Both the position numbers and the translations under genes were made by a program. Source: JABMMZ01 sp964505065 (GTDB taxonomy: Bacteria > Bacteroidota > Bacteroidia > NS11-12g > UBA955). Taken from it: a DNA stretch of 64,000 nt. The notes under the pieces are model-generated. The model worked only from the letters and a program-made list of their open reading frames with translations. It was not told the DNA's origin and searched no databases. This document shows positions 8,750 to 17,225 of the stretch, piece by piece. The stretch lies in assembly GCA_964505065.1 (NCBI GenBank), contig CAZDGF010000003.1, positions 1 to 64,000 on the forward strand, given 5' to 3'. The stretch's first letter is position 1, and each line of letters begins with the position of its first letter.

Positions 8750-10966
8750 GTGAAAACATTCTTTTCATTCCTTTTTATCCTTATTATTAAAAAGGCGAGT
8801 GCGCAACTAATAATTAAAAGTAATTTAGATAGCTTACCAATAGCTAATGTAAAAATTACTTTAACAAATAGCAGCACTCCCTTTTTTTCAAATACTAATG
8901 GCCATGTAAATATGCCATTAAACAATGATAGTACTAAAATAAAAATAAATTTTTATGGTTACGAATACACGACTATCAATGTGGCAAAAAATCAAGAAAT
9001 ATTCCTACAGCCCCAAATAGCATGTATGGAAAATGCAGTAGTATATACAGGTAATTTGAACGAAAAAAAATATGTAAAAGATGATATTGCCAATGTAAAA
9101 ATTATAAATGCCAACGAAATAAAACAAACAGCCTCTCAAAATTTGGGCGATGTTTTAAAATTTCAACCCAATATTACCCTTACCCAAGATGCGATACTTG
9201 GCACATCAATAGCCATAAATGGTATGAGCGGACAAAATGTAAAAATACTTAAAAATGGAGCAGCTATTGCTGGTACAATGAATGGCTCGGTAGATGTATC
9301 GCAAGTAAATGTTGGCAATGTGGAGCAAATAGAAATAATAGAAGGTCCTATGTCTTTACTATATGGCTCTAACGCTTTGGCTGGAACTATCAATATATTA
9401 AGCCAATTACCAACAAAAAAATTGGGAGCAAATGCTAAAGCCTATACAGAATCTACAGGTATTTACAATGTATCTGCAAGTATATCTCATAAAATAAAAA
9501 ACAATACAGGTATCAACTTTTATTTAGGTAGAAACTTTTTTGATGGTTGGCATACGGATAACAATTTTTTTTATAATTATAATGCAAAAACTAACAACAG
9601 ATATAGCCTTTGGAAACCTAGAGTGCAGCTACTTGGCGACTTTTCTTTATTGCATAAAATAAATAAGAATGCAAGCATAAAATTTAATTCAGATTTTTTA
9701 AATGAAACTATTGTAAACAAGGGTACACCTACCTTACCCTACTTCGAATCTGCATTTGATGATTATTACCACACTTTAAGAAATATAAATTCAATAGAAT
9801 TAAACATTAAACAAGGCAAATTTAAACACAATATTTTAGGTTCTTATACTTATTTTAAACGTACTAAAAACTCATATTTGAATGATTTAACAGAAGAAGG
9901 TAAAGGTGTACTAACTATTCCTGAAAGCCAAGACACAACAGCAATTCATACCTCTCAATTAAGATACGTAAACCAGTACAAATTCAATAATTTTAGTTTT
10001 AATACTGGTATAGATATAAACCACGAAATATTTAATGGCAAAAGAGTGCTTAACAATAGCCAATCAATATATAATGGCTCATTAATAGCTATGGCAGGAT
10101 ATACCAAAAAAAATAAATTAGATGTGCTTTTAGGCATTCGTCAAATGGTTCATTCTATTAGTAAAATTCCTTTAATACCATCTTTTATTGTTAAATACCA
10201 TTTACCTAAAAATATTCAACTAAAATATACAGCTGCCAAAGGTTATAGAACACCAGGTGTAAAAGAAATGTACCTTTATTTTGTAGATATAAACCACAAT
10301 ATATTAGGCAATGAAAATTTACAATCAGAGTCTTCTATCAACCAAAATTTTGGTATTTCACAAAAAATAAAAATAGGTAAAAATGCGCTTTTAAATTGGC
10401 AAACCAATACCTATATCAATCAATTTAAACAATTGATAACCCTTGCAGCTACTAATAATACTGGCACAGAGTACACTTATATAAATATTGGCAAATATGA
10501 AACAAAGGGTATTAATACAGATATCAATTACAACAACAAAAGGATAGTAGCAGGTTTTCAAACAGCATTAATAGCTACTTCTAATACAGAAAAAACAAAA
10601 GGAACGCCTGATTTTTTCAAAACCATTAATTTAGCTATAAAAGGCAGTTATAAATTTTTGAAAAATAAAAATTTAGCATTTAATACTTACATCAATAATT
10701 TTGGCAAATCGCCCTATTTAGCTATGGTTAACAATGTAGCTCAAACATTGCAAACACAAAGCTACACCATGGTAGATGCAAATATAAATTATACATTAAA
10801 ACGCAAAAACAACGAATTTAATTTTGCCTTTGGCTTAAAAAACATTAACAATATAAGTAATATAAAAACTGGAATATCTACAGGCGGAGCACATCAAAAT
10901 AGCAATGGGCAAAGGCTTATAAGCACAGGTAGAACAATATTTTGCAGTATAGAAATACGAATATGA
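8750..10966 (+). CDS. TonB-dependent outer-membrane receptor (HmuR-type)
   Basis: The 738-residue receptor starts with GTG at 8750 (KTFFSFLFILIIKKASAQ signal peptide). A small carboxypeptidase-like domain follows (about residues 20-90). The plug domain includes LGDVLKFQPNITLTQDAILG, INGMSGQNVKILKNG and VEQIEIIEGPMSLLYGSNAL. The C-terminal beta-barrel has the haem-receptor-like KYTAAKGYRTPGVKEMYLYF strand and LGNENLQSES region. It would import haem, or haem from HmuY, using TonB energy. It lies 13 bp after the secreted HmuY gene and overlaps the next gene by ATGA, so the genes are translated as one unit. Confidence 0.88.
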   Translation: MKTFFSFLFILIIKKASAQLIIKSNLDSLPIANVKITLTNSSTPFFSNTNGHVNMPLNNDSTKIKINFYGYEYTTINVAKNQEIFLQPQIACMENAVVYTGNLNEKKYVKDDIANVKIINANEIKQTASQNLGDVLKFQPNITLTQDAILGTSIAINGMSGQNVKILKNGAAIAGTMNGSVDVSQVNVGNVEQIEIIEGPMSLLYGSNALAGTINILSQLPTKKLGANAKAYTESTGIYNVSASISHKIKNNTGINFYLGRNFFDGWHTDNNFFYNYNAKTNNRYSLWKPRVQLLGDFSLLHKINKNASIKFNSDFLNETIVNKGTPTLPYFESAFDDYYHTLRNINSIELNIKQGKFKHNILGSYTYFKRTKNSYLNDLTEEGKGVLTIPESQDTTAIHTSQLRYVNQYKFNNFSFNTGIDINHEIFNGKRVLNNSQSIYNGSLIAMAGYTKKNKLDVLLGIRQMVHSISKIPLIPSFIVKYHLPKNIQLKYTAAKGYRTPGVKEMYLYFVDINHNILGNENLQSESSINQNFGISQKIKIGKNALLNWQTNTYINQFKQLITLAATNNTGTEYTYINIGKYETKGINTDINYNNKRIVAGFQTALIATSNTEKTKGTPDFFKTINLAIKGSYKFLKNKNLAFNTYINNFGKSPYLAMVNNVAQTLQTQSYTMVDANINYTLKRKNNEFNFAFGLKNINNISNIKTGISTGGAHQNSNGQRLISTGRTIFCSIEIRI

Positions 10967-11934
10967 AATTAAAAAAATACAATATAATATTGATAGCTTT
11001 GCTATTGCTAACTGGGTGTTTTAAAGATGAATTACCTATTTTAAAAAAAGACAGAGGTAGTGTAACCGTTGGCAGTGCTGAACTTGGAAGTTCTTATAGC
11101 AAAATGGTATATTATAGCTTATTAAACAAGCAAAATGTAGAAACTATAGATAAATTTAGTTGGGATATAAAATTAAGTGGCACATCAAAAAACCCATACA
11201 TTAAGCTAAATACGGCAAAAAGCATGGTAGCTTATCAAACAAAAAGTACTTCATTTTCCGAAATAAAAGATACAGTTGGAAAATTGAACAATAAACTCAT
11301 AGATTATCAATCAGGGTATTCAGACAGCCTTGCACTAACAGATATTTTTAATAATAAAAATGTTTATATTATAGATTTAGGCATTGATGGTAATTTTAAC
11401 AAATTAGAACTTTTATTATTCAAAGCCAGTGTAGTTGGTAATCAATATTTTATAGAATACAGTAAAATAGATGGCTCTGATTATAAAAGTTTATATGTTT
11501 CATTCAATGAAAATGTAAACCATATATTGTATAATTTTAAAACCAACAATAGCACTCCAGAGCCTATTGCCGAAGACTGGGATTTATTGTTTACCCAATA
11601 TCAGCATGTATATTACAACCCGTTTCAAACCTACCAAGTGGTAGGCTGTTTAATAAACTCCAAGAATATTTTAGCAGCAAAATATACTGGCAAAAATAAA
11701 TTTAACGAAATAACAATAGCAGATACTTTAGATTGCAAATTTTCTAACATAGCAAACACTATTGGTTTCGATTGGAAATACTTTAGCCTTACTAGTAATA
11801 ATTTTACTGTTTTTAATGAAAAAAATTATATACTCAAACACAAAACAGGCAAAATATTCAAACTCCATTTTATAGACTTTTACAATAAAAATGGCATTAA
11901 AGGCACACCTGTGTTTGAATTTCAAGAACTTTAA
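10963..11934 (+). CDS. HmuY family lipoprotein
   Basis: I chose the ATG at 10963, which overlaps the receptor stop as ATGA and gives a proper lipoprotein signal: KLKKYNIILIALLLLTGCFK with lipobox LTGC. An earlier non-canonical start would add seven residues before it. The mature ~300-residue part follows the HmuY pattern: MVYYSLLNKQNVETIDKFSW near the N-terminus, then EDWDLLFTQYQHVYYNPFQT in the second half. A cell-surface lipid-anchored haem binder acting with the TonB receptor is the likely role. Together with the T9SS-exported HmuY, the operon encodes two differently localised HmuY-type proteins. Confidence 0.8.
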   Translation: MKLKKYNIILIALLLLTGCFKDELPILKKDRGSVTVGSAELGSSYSKMVYYSLLNKQNVETIDKFSWDIKLSGTSKNPYIKLNTAKSMVAYQTKSTSFSEIKDTVGKLNNKLIDYQSGYSDSLALTDIFNNKNVYIIDLGIDGNFNKLELLLFKASVVGNQYFIEYSKIDGSDYKSLYVSFNENVNHILYNFKTNNSTPEPIAEDWDLLFTQYQHVYYNPFQTYQVVGCLINSKNILAAKYTGKNKFNEITIADTLDCKFSNIANTIGFDWKYFSLTSNNFTVFNEKNYILKHKTGKIFKLHFIDFYNKNGIKGTPVFEFQEL

Positions 11935-11951
11935 ATAAACAACATAAAAAA

Positions 11952-12437
11952 ATGAAAATTCGCAATATTTTACACACCATATTAGCTATATCTTTAGGCA
12001 TATTTTTTATGTATGCAGGTGTAAAAAAATTTATACCAAAGCCCAAAATACAACCAACAGAGCAGCAAATAGCAAAAATGGCATTAGATAAGCAAGCGCA
12101 AATAAATGCTATAGAAACTAATAATTTTGAAAAACCAGTTGCTTTTAAATTAGCTGTTGGCTGCATGTCTAAAGGTGGCTTTTTGAAAGTAGTAGGTATA
12201 ATACAAATTTTAGGCGGTTTATTGCTGCTGTACAACCGCAGTAGATTATTGGGGGGCTTAATTTTATTGCCTATTATTACTAATATATTTTTATTGCATC
12301 TTATATTGAATAATAGCACAGCCGAAAATATAGAAACAGGCTTATACTTTTTGGCAACTCTTGCTGTAATAGTCCATTATTATGTTCGTTTAAAAGAACT
12401 TTGGTTAGAAAATATAAAGCATGGTATTATGTCTTAA
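11952..12437 (+). CDS. DoxX-like small membrane protein
   Basis: The 161-residue protein has about four transmembrane segments, starting LHTILAISLGIFFMYAGVKK. GGFLKVVGIIQILGGLLLLY and RLLGGLILLPIITNIFLLHL are the usual DoxX-superfamily second and third helices. A ~50-residue soluble insert separates helices one and two. It starts 17 bp after the HmuY lipoprotein gene and is probably the last gene of the haem operon. The role of DoxX relatives is poorly defined. It converges on the ATPase gene ending at 12467. Confidence 0.7.
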   Translation: MKIRNILHTILAISLGIFFMYAGVKKFIPKPKIQPTEQQIAKMALDKQAQINAIETNNFEKPVAFKLAVGCMSKGGFLKVVGIIQILGGLLLLYNRSRLLGGLILLPIITNIFLLHLILNNSTAENIETGLYFLATLAVIVHYYVRLKELWLENIKHGIMS

Positions 12438-12466
12438 TAATTTTAGCTTTTATACAGCAATATATC

Positions 12467-13120
12467 TTAAGCTACAATATAGCCGTCTTTCATCACCAAT
12501 TTTCTATCCGCCATATTTGCAAACTCCTCATTATGGGTAACAATTACAAAGCTATAGCCAAAATCTTTGCGCAAGTTTAAAAATAGCTGATGTAGCTCGT
12601 TAGCATTCTTACTGTCTAAGTTTCCGCTTGGTTCATCGGCAAATATTACCTTTGGCTGATTGATTAAAGCCCTTGCTACAGCGCATCTTTGCTGCTCTCC
12701 ACCCGAAAGCTCGGATGGTTTATGGTTAAATCTATGAGAAAGATTTAAATATGTCAATAATTCTTTAGCTCTTGTTTCGGTGGCTTTTTTATCCTTTTTG
12801 GCTATCCAAGCAGGCATACATACGTTTTCTAAACAAGTAAACTCGGGCAAAAGCTGATGAAATTGGAAGATAAAACCAATATGTGTATTTCTAAAATCCG
12901 CAAGTGCCTTTTGTTTTAAGTTTTTTATTAAAACATTATCGTAGTAAACTTCTCCGTCTGTGGCATTGTCTAAAGTGCCTAATATTTGTAGCAAGGTAGT
13001 TTTACCTGCACCGCTATCGCCCACAATAGATATAATTTCTTTATCCTCTATTTGCAAATCAATGCCTTTAAGCACCTGCAATTCGCCATATTTTTTACTT
13101 ACACCTGCCGCTTTAATCAT
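12467..13120 (-). CDS. ABC transporter ATP-binding protein, LolD-like
   Basis: The 217-residue ATPase (MIKAAGVSKKYGELQVLKGI) has Walker A GDSGAGKTT, Q-loop FIFQFHQLLPEFTCLEN, signature LSGGEQQRCAVARAL, Walker B VIFADEPSGNLD and switch region FVIVTHN. The FHQLLPEFT region is characteristic of LolD, which powers release of lipoproteins from the inner membrane. The frame is open 90 bp further upstream, but those residues are not family-like, so the ATG at 13120 is chosen. No permease gene is adjacent; a LolC/E-type permease is encoded at 27.9-29.1 kb. Confidence 0.8.
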   Translation of the reverse strand: MIKAAGVSKKYGELQVLKGIDLQIEDKEIISIVGDSGAGKTTLLQILGTLDNATDGEVYYDNVLIKNLKQKALADFRNTHIGFIFQFHQLLPEFTCLENVCMPAWIAKKDKKATETRAKELLTYLNLSHRFNHKPSELSGGEQQRCAVARALINQPKVIFADEPSGNLDSKNANELHQLFLNLRKDFGYSFVIVTHNEEFANMADRKLVMKDGYIVA

Positions 13121-13221
13121 TACTGTGCGAAATTGCTTGTTATTTTTTTCAAAATCAAAAAAAAGATTAAAGATATTTTTTGTAGTTTCGCACCAAAATA
13201 CAGAAAGCAAAATAATTATTT

Positions 13222-14433
13222 ATGAATATTCACGAATACCAAGCCAAACAAATTTTAAAATCTTATGGCGTAGCCATTCAAGAGGGCATAGTTGCAGATA
13301 GCCCACAAGCTGCTTTACAAGCCGCTAAAGATATTCAAGCCCAAACAGGCAGCAGTTGGGTGGTGCTGAAAGCTCAAATACATGCTGGAGGCAGAGGAAA
13401 AGGCAAAATGATAGGCAGCGAGCAACGTGGTGTAGCATTGGCTAAAACATTAGATGATGTAACTACCATTGCAGAAAATATGTTAGGCAAAACTTTGGTA
13501 ACCATTCAAACTGGCGAAAAAGGAAAATTGGTAAGCAAAGTATTGGTTACAGAAGATGTATTTTACCCAGGGGCAAGCGAGCCAAAAGAATATTATATGA
13601 GCGTATTGTTAGATAGAGCTACAGGCAAAAATGTAATTATTTATACTACCGAAGGCGGCATGGATATTGAAGAAGTAGCCGAACATACGCCAGAAAAATT
13701 GCATCGTGAATGGATAGACCCTACCATTGGTTTCCAACCATTTCAAGCACGCAAAATAGCTTTTAATTTAGGCCTTACAGGCAAAGCGCAAAAAGAAATG
13801 GAAAAATTTGCTACTGCACTTTACAAAGCTTATGAAGAAACAGATAGCGCTATGTTTGAAATAAACCCAGTATTAAAAACAAGCGATGACAGAATAATAG
13901 CGGTTGACGCTAAAGTAGATTTAGATGAAAATGCTTTATATCGCCATGCAGATTATGCAGCATTGAGAGATGAAAGCGAAGAAGACCCTACAGAAGTAGA
14001 AGCTAAAAAATTTAACTTAAACTATGTAAAACTTGACGGTAATGTAGGCTGCATGGTAAATGGTGCTGGCTTGGCTATGGCTACTATGGATATTATAAAA
14101 CTAAGCGGTGGCGAGCCTGCCAACTTTTTAGATGTAGGCGGAACAGCCAATGCAGAAACAGTAGAGGCAGGATTTAAAATTATATTGAGCGACCCAAATG
14201 TAAAAGCTATTTTAATAAATATATTTGGCGGTATAGTGCGTTGCGATAGAGTAGCCCAAGGTGTTGTAGATGCATACCAAAAATTAGGCAATATTAATAT
14301 TCCAATTATTGTGCGCCTGCAAGGCACAAATGCAGTAGAAGCTAAAAAATTGATAGACGAAAGTGGTTTACAAGTAAAATCTGCTATTCTTTTAAAAGAA
14401 GCGGCTGATTTGGTTAAAAAAGTATTGGCTTAA
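13222..14433 (+). CDS. sucC: Succinyl-CoA synthetase beta subunit (ADP-forming)
   Basis: The 403-residue protein is canonical SucC. It has the N-terminal MNIHEYQAKQILKSYGV ATP-grasp start, the KAQIHAGGRGKGKM nucleotide-binding loop, EINPVLKT and VDAKVDLDENALYRH metal-binding segments, and a C-terminal CoA-ligase half with GCMVNGAGLAMATMD and INIFGGIVRCDRVAQGV. In the TCA cycle it converts succinyl-CoA to succinate with ATP formation. The alpha-subunit gene sucD is not adjacent and must lie elsewhere. A weak -7-like TAGTTTCG at 13183-13190 lies 31 bp upstream of the ATG, in the 101-bp divergent gap. Confidence 0.95.
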   Translation: MNIHEYQAKQILKSYGVAIQEGIVADSPQAALQAAKDIQAQTGSSWVVLKAQIHAGGRGKGKMIGSEQRGVALAKTLDDVTTIAENMLGKTLVTIQTGEKGKLVSKVLVTEDVFYPGASEPKEYYMSVLLDRATGKNVIIYTTEGGMDIEEVAEHTPEKLHREWIDPTIGFQPFQARKIAFNLGLTGKAQKEMEKFATALYKAYEETDSAMFEINPVLKTSDDRIIAVDAKVDLDENALYRHADYAALRDESEEDPTEVEAKKFNLNYVKLDGNVGCMVNGAGLAMATMDIIKLSGGEPANFLDVGGTANAETVEAGFKIILSDPNVKAILINIFGGIVRCDRVAQGVVDAYQKLGNINIPIIVRLQGTNAVEAKKLIDESGLQVKSAILLKEAADLVKKVLA

Positions 14434-14523
14434 TTTTCAATTACTTAAATTAATTGTTAATAAGTTTATAAATAAAGTAATAGTTAAAAGTAATACTATT
14501 GCCCTAATTAAATAAAAAATATT

Positions 14524-14808
14524 ATGGGAATGATTAAAGAATTTAAAGAATTTATCAACCAAGGCAATGTGGTTGATTTAGCTGTGGCTGTAGTACTTGG
14601 TGCTGCGTTCAACAAAATTGTAACATCTATTGTAGATGATATAATAATGCCAATAATTGCTATGTTAGGCGGAGTTGAGAATATTGCAGAATTAACATTA
14701 GGACCTATTTTGATAGGTAAAGTTTTAGCGGCAATTATCAATTTTTTAATTATAGCCTTTGTATTGTTTTTAATTGTAAAAGCTATCAACAAATCTAAAA
14801 AAGGATAA
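14524..14808 (+). CDS. mscL: Shortened large-conductance mechanosensitive channel
   Basis: The 94-residue protein begins with the MscL signature MGMIKEFKEFINQGNVVDLA, followed by VAVVLGAAFNKIVTSIVDDI (S1/TM1) and IMPIIAMLGG. The usual periplasmic loop is reduced to about 15 residues (VENIAELTLGPILIG), and TM2 is LAAIINFLIIAFVLFLIVKAI. The protein stops at NKSKKG, so the C-terminal cytoplasmic helical bundle (about 30-40 residues in E. coli MscL, total 136) is absent. It should form a pentameric osmotic safety valve. It is followed at once by a strong terminator. Confidence 0.85.
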   Translation: MGMIKEFKEFINQGNVVDLAVAVVLGAAFNKIVTSIVDDIIMPIIAMLGGVENIAELTLGPILIGKVLAAIINFLIIAFVLFLIVKAINKSKKG

Positions 14809-14823
14809 AATAAATTTTAACTT

Positions 14824-14858
14824 AAAAATGCCAAACTTAAATGTTTGGCATTTTTTTT
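14824..14858 (+). terminator. Rho-independent terminator after mscL
   Basis: A 13-bp stem (AAAAATGCCAAAC paired with GTTTGGCATTTTT) with a TTAAAT loop runs into a T-tract ending at 14858. Confidence 0.9.
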
Positions 14859-14887
14859 GCCAATAGTAAAATAATTTTAATTTAAAA

Positions 14888-15928
14888 ATGAAAATAAAAC
14901 ATATACTTACAACAGCTATTATAGCATTAACAATTAATTTAAACGCTCAAGAAGCAGATGTTAAAGCAGCAGCATCGGGCGGCATAAAAGTAAAAGAAGT
15001 AAAAGATACAGGCTGGGTAAGAGGCGGTTTTTTTAGCACTAATGTGTCGAACACTACATTTTCTAATTGGGCAAATGGAGGAACTAATAATACTGCATTA
15101 ATAGCCAATGCCAGTTTGTTTGCCATTTACCATCCTGCTAATAATAAAAGTGTATGGGAAAATTATTTAGATTTAGCTTATGGTGTTATTCGCAATGGCG
15201 AAGCAAAAGTAAACGACCCAAACAGTCCCTATAATGGAAGAGTAAATCCATTTGTAAAAAATGAAGATAAATTGGTTTTTACCACCAAATATGGTAGAAG
15301 AATAAGTAAAAAACTTAATTATTCTGCTTTGTTTAATTTAAACACACAAATGTTTCCAGGCTGGGCTGCTACAGATGTTTTTAGAGAGCAAAACCATATT
15401 TCTAACTTTATGGCACAAGGTTTTGGTTATCTTTCTGTGGGTATAGATTATAAGCCAACTTCGTTTCTATCTGTTTATTTTTCGCCAATAACAGCCAAAT
15501 ATACTGTTGTTAGAGAGCAGCGTTTAGCCGATTTAGGCTCATTTGGTGTTCAAAAAGCTGAGTTTAGCTATGCAGATACTACAGGTGGAAAAGCCCCAAT
15601 TAAAGTAAAAGATGGTAAAACATTAAGAACAGAGCTTGGTTGGTATGCCAATATATTTTTCAATAGAGATATTGCAAAAAACATTAACTTACAATCTCGT
15701 TTAGAATTGTTTAACAATTACCAAAATTTTGGGCAAAACATAGACGTAAACTGGCAAAATGCTATCAATATGAAAGTAAATAAATACATTTCTGTAAGTA
15801 TTATCAACCAATTAATATACGATTATGATATAGATACCGACCCTACCAAAGAGGGAACACAAATAAAAGTGCAACTTAAAAACTTTTTTGGTGTAGGTTT
15901 CTCCGCAAAATTTGGCGATAAATTGTAA
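14888..15928 (+). CDS. DUF3078 family outer-membrane protein
   Basis: The 346-residue protein has a signal peptide (cleaved after NLNA, about residue 20) and the DUF3078 hallmarks: GGFFSTNVSNTTFSNWANGG near residue 50, then NLNTQMFPGW, and VYFSPITAKYTVVREQRLAD near residue 200. The rest alternates as beta-barrel strands and ends in an aromatic-poor FSAKFGDKL. The family is abundant in Bacteroidota, and its function is unknown. It stands alone behind the mscL terminator, so it is probably monocistronic. Confidence 0.85.
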   Translation: MKIKHILTTAIIALTINLNAQEADVKAAASGGIKVKEVKDTGWVRGGFFSTNVSNTTFSNWANGGTNNTALIANASLFAIYHPANNKSVWENYLDLAYGVIRNGEAKVNDPNSPYNGRVNPFVKNEDKLVFTTKYGRRISKKLNYSALFNLNTQMFPGWAATDVFREQNHISNFMAQGFGYLSVGIDYKPTSFLSVYFSPITAKYTVVREQRLADLGSFGVQKAEFSYADTTGGKAPIKVKDGKTLRTELGWYANIFFNRDIAKNINLQSRLELFNNYQNFGQNIDVNWQNAINMKVNKYISVSIINQLIYDYDIDTDPTKEGTQIKVQLKNFFGVGFSAKFGDKL

Positions 15929-15933
15929 GTCAT

Positions 15934-15976
15934 TTCGAGTGTTCCTTTGCTCTGAAAGGAACGTATCGAGAAATTA
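15934..15976. repeat. Palindromic REP-like element
   Basis: Nested inverted repeat GTTCCTTT-gctctg-AAAGGAAC (15941-15962) flanked by TTTCGAG and CGAGAAA. It lies in a 175-bp intergenic gap after the DUF3078 gene and is the style of 'CATTTCGA...TCGAGAAA' intergenic palindromes common in Bacteroidota genomes. Confidence 0.6.
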
Positions 15977-16066
15977 CTTCATTAAAAATAAAAAACATGT
16001 TACTTCTCGAAACAAAAATGCAGAGCCATTTTTTACTCGAAGCAGCAGATAAAGTTATAAAAATAT

Positions 16067-16074
16067 TATCTTTG
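16067..16074 (+). promoter_or_regulatory. -7 box TATCTTTG for the Sua5/YrdC gene
   Basis: A perfect TAnnTTTG lies 30 bp before the ATG at 16104. The predicted transcription start (about 16079-16081) falls inside the left arm of the hairpin at 16075-16103. Confidence 0.5.
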
Positions 16075-16103
16075 AAAGTCTCGAACCATTCGGGGCTTTT
16101 TTT
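16075..16103 (+). terminator. Hairpin plus T-tract abutting the start codon
   Basis: AAAGTCTCGAA and TTCGGGGCTTT can pair over 11 bp (two G-U pairs) with a CCA loop, and are followed by TTTT directly before ATG 16104. It looks like an intrinsic terminator for the DUF3078 transcript, yet it sits between a promoter box and a start codon. Confidence 0.6.
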
Positions 16104-16718
16104 ATGCCAACTATAGAAATATCTGCACACAACCCTAATGAAAGGCTTTTGCAAATGGCTGCTGAGACTTTGCAAAAAGGCGATATTATTATTTGCCCTA
16201 CAGATACTGTATATGCCTTTGTTTGTTGCTTATCAAATAAAAATGGCATAGAAAAATTGTGTAAATTGATAGGCAAAAAACCCGAAAAAGCCAATCTTTC
16301 TATTATTTGTGCAGATTTAAAGCACATTAGCGATTATACCTTGCAGTTTAGCAAAAATATTTATAAGCTAATGAATAGAAATTTACCAGGACCATTTACA
16401 TTTATTTTGAATGCTAATAACAAAGTACCAAAATTATTTTTAACCAAAAGAAAAACCATTGGCATTAGAGTTCCTAACCATGCTATTCCTTTAAAATTAG
16501 TAGAAATGGTAGATGAACCCTTGGTTACAGCTTCTGTACATTTTCCAAATAATTTAGATAAAATTATGACCTCGCCTTTTGAAATGGAAACAAGCTACTC
16601 TCATACAATTTCTTTGATTATAAATAGTGGAGAAGGAGGCGAAATAGGCTCCGGAATAGTTGATTGTACTGGTAATGAACCTATTTTAATTAGAGAAGGA
16701 GAAATTGATTTGCTTTAA
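16104..16718 (+). CDS. Sua5/YciO/YrdC family protein (L-threonylcarbamoyladenylate synthase-like)
   Basis: The 204-residue protein carries the YrdC fold motifs: GDIIICPTDTVYAFVCC (residues 28-44), KKPEKANLSIIC in place of the usual KxRP/KPxxxPLxLL segment, the MNRNLPGPFTFILNANNKVP strand-loop, and KRKTIGIRVPNHAI. The family makes threonylcarbamoyl-AMP for the t6A37 tRNA modification. The PEKANLS form is the version usual in Bacteroidota and is close to YciO, so this may be a YciO paralogue rather than the essential TsaC. The distinction cannot be settled here. Confidence 0.8.
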   Translation: MPTIEISAHNPNERLLQMAAETLQKGDIIICPTDTVYAFVCCLSNKNGIEKLCKLIGKKPEKANLSIICADLKHISDYTLQFSKNIYKLMNRNLPGPFTFILNANNKVPKLFLTKRKTIGIRVPNHAIPLKLVEMVDEPLVTASVHFPNNLDKIMTSPFEMETSYSHTISLIINSGEGGEIGSGIVDCTGNEPILIREGEIDLL

Positions 16719-16744
16719 TATTCAATAGAAAAAAAATAAAAATT

Positions 16745-16780
16745 ATTGTACTTACGCAAAATGTCGTATATTTGTAGGAC
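16745..16780 (+). promoter_or_regulatory. Promoter and palindromic operator of the Xre-RES module
   Basis: ATTG (16745-16748), an 18-bp spacer and a perfect -7 box TATATTTG (16767-16774) form the promoter. An imperfect 18-bp palindrome GTCGTATATTTGTAGGAC (16763-16780) covers the -7 box. This is the layout expected if the antitoxin (with the RES toxin) represses its own operon. Confidence 0.6.
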
Positions 16781-16795
16781 AAAAGACGCATTAAT

Positions 16796-17218
16796 ATGAA
16801 ACAATATAACAACATTGAAAAAGAACCAAATATTGTAAGCGAGCCAGAAGTAAGTTATTTTATTAATTATACCCATGCAGGCATGGCTTTTAATACTTTT
16901 GAAAAACAAGCCCAAAAAGTACCTTTTACACAAAATGAATGGAGCAATGTTTTAAATCTTTCCGAGCGTACTTTTCAACGCTATAAAAAAGAAAACAAAA
17001 AATTTGAATCCATATATACCGAAAAAATTCTTGAAATTATTTTATTGTTCAATAAAGGCATAGAGGTTTTTCAGAATGAAACCAATTTTTATGAATGGCT
17101 AAATACGCCTTGTATGGCTTTGGGCAATATTAAGCCAATGGGTATTATAGATAACTCTTTTGGTATAGAAGCCGTAAAAAATGAATTAGGAAAAATAGAA
17201 CATGGTATTTTTGCTTAA
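16796..17218 (+). CDS. Xre/MbcA/ParS-type antitoxin (DUF2384)
   Basis: The 140-residue protein contains an Xre-like helix-turn-helix region (WSNVLNLSERTFQRYKKENK, about residues 47-66). A C-terminal toxin-binding DUF2384 domain follows: GIEVFQNETNFYEWLNTPCM, then GIIDNSFGIEAVKNELGKIE. This architecture is the standard partner of RES-domain toxins: it neutralises the NAD+-degrading active site and autoregulates the operon. The toxin gene starts 7 bp downstream, and a palindrome over the promoter fits autorepression. Confidence 0.9.
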   Translation: MKQYNNIEKEPNIVSEPEVSYFINYTHAGMAFNTFEKQAQKVPFTQNEWSNVLNLSERTFQRYKKENKKFESIYTEKILEIILLFNKGIEVFQNETNFYEWLNTPCMALGNIKPMGIIDNSFGIEAVKNELGKIEHGIFA

Positions 17219-17225
17219 TTAAACC

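Noticed and set aside
13121..13210. 30-residue N-terminal extension of the LolD-like ATPase
   Set aside because: The residues (Phe/Asn-rich) are unlike the family, whose conserved start matches the ATG at 13120.
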